From Planctomycetota bacterium (GTDB lineage: Bacteria; Planctomycetota; Brocadiia; SM23-32; JAKLEA01), in contig JAKLEA010000004.1 in assembly GCA_022711755.1 (NCBI GenBank), forward strand, positions 248,001 to 312,000: DNA of 64,000 nt, given 5' to 3'. The notes below the pieces were generated by a model. It had not been told where the DNA came from and searched no databases. It was given only the letters and a program-made list of their open reading frames with translations. Below, in pieces: positions 45,488 to 53,408 of this stretch. The position numbers and the translations under genes are program-made. Each line of letters begins with the position of its first letter. Position 1 is the first letter of the stretch.

Positions 45488-46174
45488 TCAGCGGCTCCGC
45501 TGCACGCCGATGCGCGGGCATAAATCGGAGAGCCGGCACTGGCTGCACTTCGGCGAGATGGGCATGCAGATGTTGCGACCGTAAATGACCAGCAGGTGGT
45601 TAATGGCCATCCAGTAACTTTTGGGAAGAACGCGGCGCAGTTCCATCTCCGTCTTGTCCGGCGTCGGAGCGCTGACCATGCCCCAGCGATTTGTGATCCT
45701 GTGCACGTGAGTGTCAACGCATATCGCGGGAATGCCGAAGCCGGCGGAAAGCGTGAGATTGGCGGTCTTTCTGCCAACGCCGGGGAGCGAAAGAAGGCCC
45801 TCCATGGTGTCCGGCGCGTTTCCGTTCCACTCTTCGAGGATCAGGCGGCATACCTCGCGCAACGTCGCGGCCTTGCGGCGATAAAATCCCACGGGGTAAA
45901 TCAGCCGCGCGATTTCCTCCTCCGGGACGGCAAGTATCCCGCGCGGGGAATCGGCGACGGCGAAAAGCCTGTCGGCAGCCTCGGCGGTCGTTTCGTCCTT
46001 CGTCCGCAGGCTCAGCAGGCAGGCGATCAGAACACGGAACGGTTCCCGTCCGGCGATGTTTCTTTCGATGAACGGGTTGCCGAACTGATCGGCGGCCTCA
46101 TTGAGGGCTTTGAATACCCGAGGAAGGTTGACGATGATGTCTCCCCGTTGCTTATCTTTCCGTGCCGAAGTCAT
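45488..46174 (-). CDS. nth: Endonuclease III
   Basis: 228 residues. ACLLSLRTKDETT (catalytic-domain start), the helix-hairpin-helix LPGVGRKTANLTLS with the catalytic Lys, VDTHVHRITNRWG with the catalytic Asp, and the C-terminal 4Fe-4S ligand set CMPISPKCSQCRLSDLC are all present. It removes oxidised pyrimidines from DNA and cuts abasic sites. ATG 46174 overlaps the upstream symporter stop by one base (TGATG); the frame's extension to 46273 is inside the symporter gene. The housekeeping repair gene is sandwiched among membrane protein genes. Confidence 0.95.
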   Translation of the reverse strand: MTSARKDKQRGDIIVNLPRVFKALNEAADQFGNPFIERNIAGREPFRVLIACLLSLRTKDETTAEAADRLFAVADSPRGILAVPEEEIARLIYPVGFYRRKAATLREVCRLILEEWNGNAPDTMEGLLSLPGVGRKTANLTLSAGFGIPAICVDTHVHRITNRWGMVSAPTPDKTEMELRRVLPKSYWMAINHLLVIYGRNICMPISPKCSQCRLSDLCPRIGVQRSR

Positions 46175-48021
46175 CAGCTTTCGTCCGGGCCGGGCTGGAG
46201 AAAGGCCGCTATCGGCGACAGCGCGAGCATGGATACGGCGATGGTAAGCCATACAACGCTTAGTATCGTCCATACCGAGAAGGCGGCCTCATGCAGTTCG
46301 ATCGGTTTCAGGACGAGAATGGCAGTGATCGCTCCGGTGGCTATCAGCGCGAAAGCGGCGGCGGCATATGCCGCGCGTTGATTCGCCTCGTCCATCTTCT
46401 GTGGATCGTGTCCGGTTTCGACAGATGACCGCCCCTGCGGAATGAGAGTTTTTGCCCCCCCCATGAAAACAGCCGCCAGTTTTCTGAGCCGGACCGGCGC
46501 CTCCCTCCAGTTCATGCCGTAGAACATCATGGGCACGCCCAGCGAGACGACGGCGCTTCCGGCCATTGCGACGCCCGGCAGAAGAAGAAGATTGCCGGGT
46601 GACTCCATCATGAACGCCGGCATGTCCGCGCCGTAGCGTCTGCCGAGGATTATTAATGTTGCCGCGCCGGAGGCGATGCCGGCGACAATGCCGCTGAGGG
46701 TGGAGGCCGAAGACGACCGGCTGAAAATAAGCGCCGCAGCGATGGGGACGACGGCGGAGACCAGGAAGACGCTCTGGAAAATCCAGATGAATCCGACGGG
46801 GACATGGAATTCGACAATGGCCCACGAGACAGCGGCAAGAAGAAATGAAGCCGCGGCAATCGCCTTTCGGGTGGCGCCGCGTTGCTCCTGCTCTCCGGCG
46901 GACGGCCTGATATAGACACTGTATATGTCAGTGATGAAGACCGACACGGCGGAAAGCAGCGCGGCGCTGACGCCGGCCAGCGCCGTGGCGATCAGAAAGG
47001 CGGACAGGACAATCGCGCCGGTCAATCCGAACTCGACGCTCGAAACGGTAGAGAGCGCCTTGCCGGCCACGTCCAGGATGGAGCGCACGTCGGGCGTATC
47101 ATTCGGCATGGGGGAGTTGACCAGGGAGCCGAGGCCGAAGCAGTTGCCGAGCGCCATCAGAATCCCGGTTATGCAGACCGCGGCCCCGATGAAGGCCAGT
47201 CCGACGGAGCGCCTTTTACACGCGGCGACCCTCTGCCAGTAGACCTGACCCACGACAAGCGGCCCCATATTCCAGAGATGTATGGCCACTGCGTAGGTCA
47301 TGGCCTCGCCGATTTTGAGTTTCAGGTGTTCTCTTGATGCCTCCTTGAAGGCGAGTTGCTCGTAGACGCCGGCGTCGCCGTATGTCATGAAAAAGAACAT
47401 CACGAGGCCGACGACGAGGAATCCGGAAAGGAGGAGTTGGGCGTAGTGGCTCAGCAGGCTGCCGCGAAGGCCGGGGGTTGCGATCATCCAGTAACCCATC
47501 GCGCCCAGCAGCGCGGCTATCATGCCGCGGCTTGGCGAGGGCATGCACATGTTCGCCAGCGCCCTTGATGCGGCAATCGCGCAGACCACTCCGAGCCAGA
47601 TGCTGCCGACGCATCCCAGCGCGGCAATCGTTGCGTGCGTCGTCCGGCTGTATCTCTCCTTGATGTATTGCGGGAATGAGATCGCCTTCGGAGCGTAACG
47701 CTTGAAGGTCATGGCCAGCATGGCGAAGAGCAGCATCTGAACCCCGCCCAGCAGGCTGAACCAGAAGACTCCGCTTACGCCGAAGAAATAACCCATCGCG
47801 CAGGCGATCGTCAGGGCGGGAGGGCAGAGCCAGATCACCACGACGGACGCGCTCGTAAGCCCCGCGCGCATGCCCCCGCCGACTGTGAAGAACATCTTCA
47901 GGGAGGTGTGCGCCGATTCCCGACGCCGCTTGCGCCATGAGCCGACGACCAGGCTGAAGAACAATCCCATCAGCACCAGCGCGGCATACGCGTAACGGCC
48001 GTCAAGACCTGTTTCGTTCAT
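46174..48021 (-). CDS. Sodium:solute symporter (SSS family)
   Basis: 615 residues with about 14 membrane segments. MFFTVGGGMRAGLTSASVVV matches the SSS N-terminal pattern (FxxxGrxxxxxxxxxS), AISFPQYIKERYSRTTH the conserved P-x-(Y/F)-(I/L)-xxRYS stretch, and ATALAGVSAALLSAVSVFIT the sodium-site helix with Ser/Ala small residues. It imports a sugar, sialic acid or organic acid with Na+; which one cannot be told. The last ~150 residues add extra membrane helices and a cytoplasmic linker. It lies in the leftward run that includes the GH-A hydrolase, which might supply its substrate. Confidence 0.85.
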   Translation of the reverse strand: MNETGLDGRYAYAALVLMGLFFSLVVGSWRKRRRESAHTSLKMFFTVGGGMRAGLTSASVVVIWLCPPALTIACAMGYFFGVSGVFWFSLLGGVQMLLFAMLAMTFKRYAPKAISFPQYIKERYSRTTHATIAALGCVGSIWLGVVCAIAASRALANMCMPSPSRGMIAALLGAMGYWMIATPGLRGSLLSHYAQLLLSGFLVVGLVMFFFMTYGDAGVYEQLAFKEASREHLKLKIGEAMTYAVAIHLWNMGPLVVGQVYWQRVAACKRRSVGLAFIGAAVCITGILMALGNCFGLGSLVNSPMPNDTPDVRSILDVAGKALSTVSSVEFGLTGAIVLSAFLIATALAGVSAALLSAVSVFITDIYSVYIRPSAGEQEQRGATRKAIAAASFLLAAVSWAIVEFHVPVGFIWIFQSVFLVSAVVPIAAALIFSRSSSASTLSGIVAGIASGAATLIILGRRYGADMPAFMMESPGNLLLLPGVAMAGSAVVSLGVPMMFYGMNWREAPVRLRKLAAVFMGGAKTLIPQGRSSVETGHDPQKMDEANQRAAYAAAAFALIATGAITAILVLKPIELHEAAFSVWTILSVVWLTIAVSMLALSPIAAFLQPGPDES

Positions 48022-48079
48022 CTTTCTACCTTGTCGCGAGCCGCGTATGATCCCTTTGATCGTGGGCGCGGGGGCGTCG

Positions 48080-48652
48080 TCATGCGTTGGATGACGCCAG
48101 TCTGCGTATCGAGCCGAGGAATTCCTTGTATGTCGCCGGCCTGTGGAGGAACGCCTGCGCCCCGGTCTGTCTTGCGCGGGTTATCGCCTGTTTATCCCAA
48201 TCGGCGGCCAGCATTGCAAGCCGGGCCGAGTCGGAACGGCTGGCCGGCGCGAGCGTGGCGTTCAGGCTTGCGCATATCCTGAACCCCTGATCTTCCGGCA
48301 GTTCCGCGGAGACAAGGGCCAGGTCCGGCACGAAACGTTTCAGCGCGGCGTCAACCTCATCCTGAGACGCGGCCGTCTCGACGTCATACCCGTCCTTTGT
48401 AAGGAATTCCCGGGCCATTGCGGTCGTAGCCGCGTCCAGGTCAACCAACAGCATGCGAAGCCTGCCGCTGCGATCCTCGCGCTTAGCCGATCCGTTCGCG
48501 GCGGTTGGACTGTCGGATTGGGCGTCCGGACCGGAGCGCCTGCCGGGGACGCGGATTATGGCCCTGCACTGCCGGCACCAGCCGAGTCTCCCCTCGGCGC
48601 CGTCAGGGGCGTTCCAGACGTAACCACAGTCGCATTGGAACCTTATCGGCAT
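48080..48652 (-). CDS. Zinc-ribbon protein with degenerate receiver domain
   Basis: 190 residues. The N-terminus FQCDCGYVWNAPDGAEGRLG followed by WCRQC is a CxC...CxxC zinc ribbon. From about residue 68 a response-regulator receiver fold follows: RMLLVDLDAATTAMAREFLT, PDLALVSAELPEDQGFRICA, LAMLAADWDKQAITRARQTG, AFLHRPATYKEFLGSI. The usual phospho-acceptor Asp position after beta-3 reads Ser (LVSAELPEDQG instead of LLDxxMPxxxG), and the conserved Lys after beta-5 reads Arg (HRP instead of xKP). It is probably not phosphorylated. It could bind RNA, DNA or protein. Between a secreted hydrolase gene and a symporter gene on the same strand. Confidence 0.8.
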   Translation of the reverse strand: MPIRFQCDCGYVWNAPDGAEGRLGWCRQCRAIIRVPGRRSGPDAQSDSPTAANGSAKREDRSGRLRMLLVDLDAATTAMAREFLTKDGYDVETAASQDEVDAALKRFVPDLALVSAELPEDQGFRICASLNATLAPASRSDSARLAMLAADWDKQAITRARQTGAQAFLHRPATYKEFLGSIRRLASSNA

Positions 48653-48706
48653 CGGTTTCGGCGCGCCTCGTATTTGAACGCCGCAAAATCCAGTCCGTCC
48701 ATAAAC

Positions 48707-51145
48707 CTATTTCTGTTCTCCGGCGGGAGGTTTCTGCTCTCCGGCCTCAACCTGTCTGACCTTGCACGCTATGTCAGTCTCAAACGGCGGAAGTTCGATC
48801 AGAAGTTTCCCGTCCGGCGTCTCAATCTCCGACGCGCTGATCGCCTCGCCCTTGATGGTGTCCCAGATCTCTACATGGTAGCGTCCCGGCGGCAGGTTCT
48901 CCAGTCTGACCATGGCGGGAAGGGCCTCGAACTTCTTCCAGCATCCCGCGCTGGCGAAGGCGAGCGAATCGTAGACCCAGAGGTACGCGCGCCCGCTTCC
49001 CTGGACGCACTGGCAGCGCAAAGCGCGTTTCGCGGCTTCCGGCGCTGACTCCACGACCGGGGAGACTACCGCCAGATCCATCTTTCGCCGGTCCTCCCCC
49101 CTGGCGAACTTCGCAAGCGCGTGGAAATGGCAATAAAGATCGTGCTGGTCAATGAACACCCACCACCATGACATGGCCGCGCCGGCGTAGGGCATGCAGT
49201 AGCTGCACCAGAGAGCCATGTGCAGCGCGCGCCTGGCAAGGATCGGGTTCTGCTGGAAGGGGGTCAGGTCCGCCTCCGTGACCAGGAATATCTTGTCGTA
49301 TTTCTGTGTCAACTCTGTTACGTCCGCCAGCAACTGATCCGCCAAATTCGCCTCGAAGACATGGGCGGTGTTGAAGTCCACTTCAGGGAGTCCCATGACC
49401 GGCTCCGCCCATCGCTCCCTGTATCGGAACAGCCCGGACGTATAGAGATGAGGGTTGGGGTCCTGTGTCTTCATGTAGAGGATCATGTCCTTGACCCATG
49501 CGGCGGCCTCGTTGGGCACGGCTCGGTAGTAGTTTGCCAGGTCCGGCTCGTTCAGCAGATCCCATCCCAGGACATTCGTCGAATATCCCCACCTCGCGGC
49601 GATGTAACGCAGCCTGCGCTTGTAATACATGTTCACTTGCGGGTCGGTGTACCACGTATTCGGCGCGTCCAGCGGTCCGCCGTTGCCGCTGAAGTAGGGG
49701 CTGTCCTTCCACTGCGACTCATAATCCGCGCTGATCTCGCCGTGCGCAGTGAAAAGCATCAGCATGTAGATGTTATTGCGCGCCGCAGTCTCAAGTATGT
49801 GATCCAGCTTCCAGGCATGCTTTAGGTGGTATCGCCCGAGGTTGCCGTACTGGGACGGATCGTACGTGCTGGGAGAATCTTTGGCGGCGGCTGGAGCCTC
49901 AAGCGTTACCTGCCGCGTCCATTCAAGCCCCAGGCTCCAGTATGAGAACCAGAGTCGGCAGAAATTTTCCTCGGCTCCGGCCATCCTTCCGAGATAGCGG
50001 TCATACGCAAATGTCCCTTCCCCCCACGTCGGGACGAAGCCCAACCCGCTGGCTCCGCGCGCGTCGCTGTCCGCCGCTATATTGTGCCCGATAGGGTAGT
50101 AGTTGCTGCTGTCGCTGAATTCGAAATTCCGCTTCTTCTCCGGTTCTATCCGGACGAAGCCGCGATTTGCGCTCTCGACGCATTCGAATTCCAGCATGCC
50201 GGTCCTGCTCTCGGATGAGTCCTTGACCTTGATGTAGTAGCGATAGCGCCCGATCTCGACCGGCGCGAAGCGAATCTTCCAATGAGGGCGTCCGATGGGC
50301 GTAAGGCGCTCCTCCAGTTGAATCTTCTCCCTGATATAGTTCTGATAAAAGAAGCCCGGCGCGGAACACGTTTTCCCGGACGGCGCTATGAAGACGCCTT
50401 GAACGTCAACCTGGGCCGGGTCGAAGGGATTCTCGTAGCAGCGGTTCAGGTTGAATGAAAGCTCGAACTTCTCGTATCGCCCGATGCTCCCGGCGTTGGT
50501 CCTCAGGTTCTCGATCTTTGTAGGCTCTGGAGATTCCGGCGGGGGGGCCTTGTCCATGCGCATCGGGCCGATCAGAGCGCTCCCCTTGAACGGCTTCATG
50601 CTCTGAAGCTTGATCCCGAACTGCATGATTTCCTGAAGGACGTAGCCGTCCCACGGCTTGAAATGCCCGATGGCCTCCCAGTCGAGGTTGAACGGACGGA
50701 GATCGAAGGGGATTTCGTTCCACTCGCCGGGCGTCAGGGGGACTTTCCGCAGCGCCTGGTAGTAGCTCAGCGTCCCGTCCTTCAGAAACGCTATTGCCTG
50801 AACGTCGTCCGGGGCGTCGCCGGGCAGTTTTATCCTCAAGGTCAAACGCTCCCCGTCCGTCCAGTCCGCGCCCCTTTGCTTCGCGGCGTTCAGAAGGATG
50901 ACGTCGGCGCTTGCCGCCCCGGGAAATTCAAGTTCCACCTCAAGGGCGTTCTTGGAGTGCTTGACGCCCCTGGCGGCGTTGGGTTGCGGCGGCGATAACC
51001 TCCATGCGCCAATGCCTTCCGAGAAGTCGAACAGCAGGGCGGCATCTCCCGGAGCGTCCCCGCCGGGGGCTGGTCCCTGAAGCATAAGCAGCGTGAGGAA
51101 AATGACGGCTGCGAAATTGTGTAATCGTGTAAAGACCATGGGCAT
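48707..51145 (-). CDS. Exported GH-A clan glycoside hydrolase, cellulase-like
   Basis: 812 residues. Start ATG 51145 (or 51139) yields the signal peptide LHNFAAVIFLTLLMLQGPAP. A carbohydrate-binding-like beta domain (about 35-200) precedes a DUF5060-like segment (about 220-340) and a TIM barrel (about 345-680). WDLLNEPDLANYY has the NEP acid/base Glu and FLVTEADLTPF a plausible nucleophile Glu, as in GH5-type enzymes. LWCSYCMPYAGAAMSWWWVF is a typical strand-8 region. It probably cleaves a beta-linked polysaccharide outside the cytoplasm. A small C-terminal beta domain follows (LPPGRYHVEIWDTIKGEAIS). Confidence 0.88.
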   Translation of the reverse strand: MPMVFTRLHNFAAVIFLTLLMLQGPAPGGDAPGDAALLFDFSEGIGAWRLSPPQPNAARGVKHSKNALEVELEFPGAASADVILLNAAKQRGADWTDGERLTLRIKLPGDAPDDVQAIAFLKDGTLSYYQALRKVPLTPGEWNEIPFDLRPFNLDWEAIGHFKPWDGYVLQEIMQFGIKLQSMKPFKGSALIGPMRMDKAPPPESPEPTKIENLRTNAGSIGRYEKFELSFNLNRCYENPFDPAQVDVQGVFIAPSGKTCSAPGFFYQNYIREKIQLEERLTPIGRPHWKIRFAPVEIGRYRYYIKVKDSSESRTGMLEFECVESANRGFVRIEPEKKRNFEFSDSSNYYPIGHNIAADSDARGASGLGFVPTWGEGTFAYDRYLGRMAGAEENFCRLWFSYWSLGLEWTRQVTLEAPAAAKDSPSTYDPSQYGNLGRYHLKHAWKLDHILETAARNNIYMLMLFTAHGEISADYESQWKDSPYFSGNGGPLDAPNTWYTDPQVNMYYKRRLRYIAARWGYSTNVLGWDLLNEPDLANYYRAVPNEAAAWVKDMILYMKTQDPNPHLYTSGLFRYRERWAEPVMGLPEVDFNTAHVFEANLADQLLADVTELTQKYDKIFLVTEADLTPFQQNPILARRALHMALWCSYCMPYAGAAMSWWWVFIDQHDLYCHFHALAKFARGEDRRKMDLAVVSPVVESAPEAAKRALRCQCVQGSGRAYLWVYDSLAFASAGCWKKFEALPAMVRLENLPPGRYHVEIWDTIKGEAISASEIETPDGKLLIELPPFETDIACKVRQVEAGEQKPPAGEQK

Positions 51146-51409
51146 CGGACTTCGGTGTTTGTGAAACCTTCCCTCAGCCGAAAAGTATAACACAGCCGCC
51201 ATTGCCGCGCCACAGGAGGCAGGGTTAAGGCCATGCGCCACGTTGGTTTGATCGTCAACCTTCGGTTGCCGGTCCGAACCCACCCTACATTGGAATTCGC
51301 TGTCCGCGTTTGCCCATCGCTGCTAACATCAATACAGTCCCGGTGAAAAACGCCGTCGGGGGGAAGCCCGGCGCGGAACTTCGAAGGTTGTCATGTCCGG
51401 AGAGCGACG

Positions 51410-53401
51410 TTGAGAACCGAGAAACCGGACGCCGCCGCATCGAATGATAACGGAACGCCGTATAATGGCGCGATCTTCAGTCTTCGCGGCGTTCTGATCG
51501 CGCTGGGCGGGGCCGTCTTTGTCGCGGCATTCTGCCCCTTCAACGATTATCGCCTCGGCAATACGTTCTTCCTCGGCAATCACCTGCCCATCGGCGTCGT
51601 ATTCGTAATTACGCTGCTCACGCTGGTTTTGAATCCCCTGCTTGCCGTCCTGGCGCCGGGCAAACGCCTCGGAACGGGGGACCTTGTCCTGGTCTGGGCG
51701 GTAATGACCTCCGCCGCGACGGTCCCGTCCAGCGGCCTCATGCGCTACTGGTTCAACGCGCTCATCGTCCCGCACCACCTTGCGCAGCATTTCATTACGT
51801 GGGAGCCAATACTGAAATACGTTGACCCGAGGCTCTTCGCGAGCACGAATCCCGATTCGGAGGTCATCAAGGGCTTCCTTTACGGCAAGTCGGAAGTTCC
51901 GTGGGGGGCGTGGATCGCGCCGTTGCTGCGATGGAGCGTCGTCCTGCTTGGGCTGGCAGGTATGTTCCTGTGCCTCGGGACAGTTCTTCGCAGGCAGTGG
52001 GTGGAGCACGAGAGCCTTCCCTTCCCGCTGGCGAAGTTCATGCTGGAACTTGTCAGGGAGCCGGAAACGGGGAGGACGTTCAACAGTTTCTTCCGGAGCC
52101 GCGCGGCGTGGGTCGGGGCAGCCATACCGATCATTCTCTATATCCCCTACGGATTGAACGCCTATTATCCGAATGTTCCGTGCGCGACCTTGCGGTGGAA
52201 CCTCCGCCCGCTGTTCCTGAACTTCCCCTGGAATACGACCGACGCGATGATGCAGAGCGGGCAGATATTTCCGTCAATCGCCGCGATCGGCTGCCTGCTT
52301 CCGTCGGACGTGTCGTTCAGCCTGTGGTTCTTCATGATCCTGCGAAACCTGCTCCTGACGCTGGCGGTCTGGGCGGGAGTTCCGCGCGACGCAGACATGG
52401 AGCGGATGGAGGAATTCGGCGGCTACGTCGTCCTGTTCGCGCTTCTGGCTTACGTAGCCCGCGGCCATCTGAGGCGGACCGGGCGGAACATGATCGGAGT
52501 CATCACGGGGCGGGGATGCCCGGAGGATGAGAGGGCGGAGGCGTGGTCGCTTTTCGGCTTCTTCGCTTTTGCGGGCGTTGTCTGGGGGTGGTTATGGACG
52601 CAGGGAATGGGGCCGGTCTGGGCGTTTGCGTTGCTGGGAATATTCCTGATCCAGAACACGATCCTTGCGCGCGCGATTGCGGAATCCGGGCTTCCCTACC
52701 TGAAGGCGCGTTTCGCGCTCATTCACCCCCCCCTCTACCTGTTCGGCGTCAGGACGATGGGCATGAGCGCGACCATGATGTTCGCCATGCTGAGCGTCCT
52801 TATCGGATACGACCTGCGCGAATCACTGCTGCCTTACGCGACGAACAGCAACCGCATGGCCTGCGACGTGCGGGGGCTTCGCTGGGGCAGGTTCATGGCG
52901 ATGATGGCCGCAGGGGTCCTGATCGCAATGGTTGTCGGGACATGCGTTCACCTTAAGATGGATTATCGCTACGGCCTGCCCGCAGTTGACCCCTACGCCA
53001 CGCTCCAGTGTTATCAGGAGTATTTCAACCGCGTGGTGGATCAGCAGCGATCTCCGTCGCCGGCCATGCCAGCGTGGACGCACTTCGGAATCGGGGCGGG
53101 GCTGACGGCGCTGCTGGGCGTCATGCGCGTCCGGTTCCCGTGGTGGCCGCTGCATCCGCTCGGTTTTCTGATGTCGTATGGCAGCCCGGTGAGGCAGCTC
53201 TGGTTGTCATTCATGATCGGCTGGCTGGTCAAGGCCGGCGTCATGCGCTACGGCGGTTCGAACGCGTATCTGAAATTCCGCCCGTTCGTCTACGGCGTGA
53301 TATTCGGGGAATGCGTCATCGCCGGATTCTGGATGTTCGCAACGCTGGCGGTCTACCTGAGCGGGCGCGAGCCGATAAGGATCACGATAATGCCGCTGTA
53401 A
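51410..53401 (+). CDS. DUF6785-type multi-pass membrane protein
   Basis: 663 residues with about 14 membrane segments. The TTG at 51410 has GGAGA about six bases upstream and is the likely start. FNDYRLGNTFFLGNHLPIG and LGTGDLVLVWAVMTSAATVP near the N-terminus, WVEHESLPFPLAKFMLEL and GYDLRESLLPYATNSNRMAC belong to a large membrane family (DUF6785 with DUF6784) abundant in PVC and Sumerlaeota-like genomes and distantly similar to oligopeptide (OPT) transporters. It is likely a transporter, substrate unknown. Divergent from the GH-A hydrolase (264-base gap) and convergent with the C45 fusion. Confidence 0.85.
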   Translation: MRTEKPDAAASNDNGTPYNGAIFSLRGVLIALGGAVFVAAFCPFNDYRLGNTFFLGNHLPIGVVFVITLLTLVLNPLLAVLAPGKRLGTGDLVLVWAVMTSAATVPSSGLMRYWFNALIVPHHLAQHFITWEPILKYVDPRLFASTNPDSEVIKGFLYGKSEVPWGAWIAPLLRWSVVLLGLAGMFLCLGTVLRRQWVEHESLPFPLAKFMLELVREPETGRTFNSFFRSRAAWVGAAIPIILYIPYGLNAYYPNVPCATLRWNLRPLFLNFPWNTTDAMMQSGQIFPSIAAIGCLLPSDVSFSLWFFMILRNLLLTLAVWAGVPRDADMERMEEFGGYVVLFALLAYVARGHLRRTGRNMIGVITGRGCPEDERAEAWSLFGFFAFAGVVWGWLWTQGMGPVWAFALLGIFLIQNTILARAIAESGLPYLKARFALIHPPLYLFGVRTMGMSATMMFAMLSVLIGYDLRESLLPYATNSNRMACDVRGLRWGRFMAMMAAGVLIAMVVGTCVHLKMDYRYGLPAVDPYATLQCYQEYFNRVVDQQRSPSPAMPAWTHFGIGAGLTALLGVMRVRFPWWPLHPLGFLMSYGSPVRQLWLSFMIGWLVKAGVMRYGGSNAYLKFRPFVYGVIFGECVIAGFWMFATLAVYLSGREPIRITIMPL

Positions 53402-53408
53402 TCCGCCC

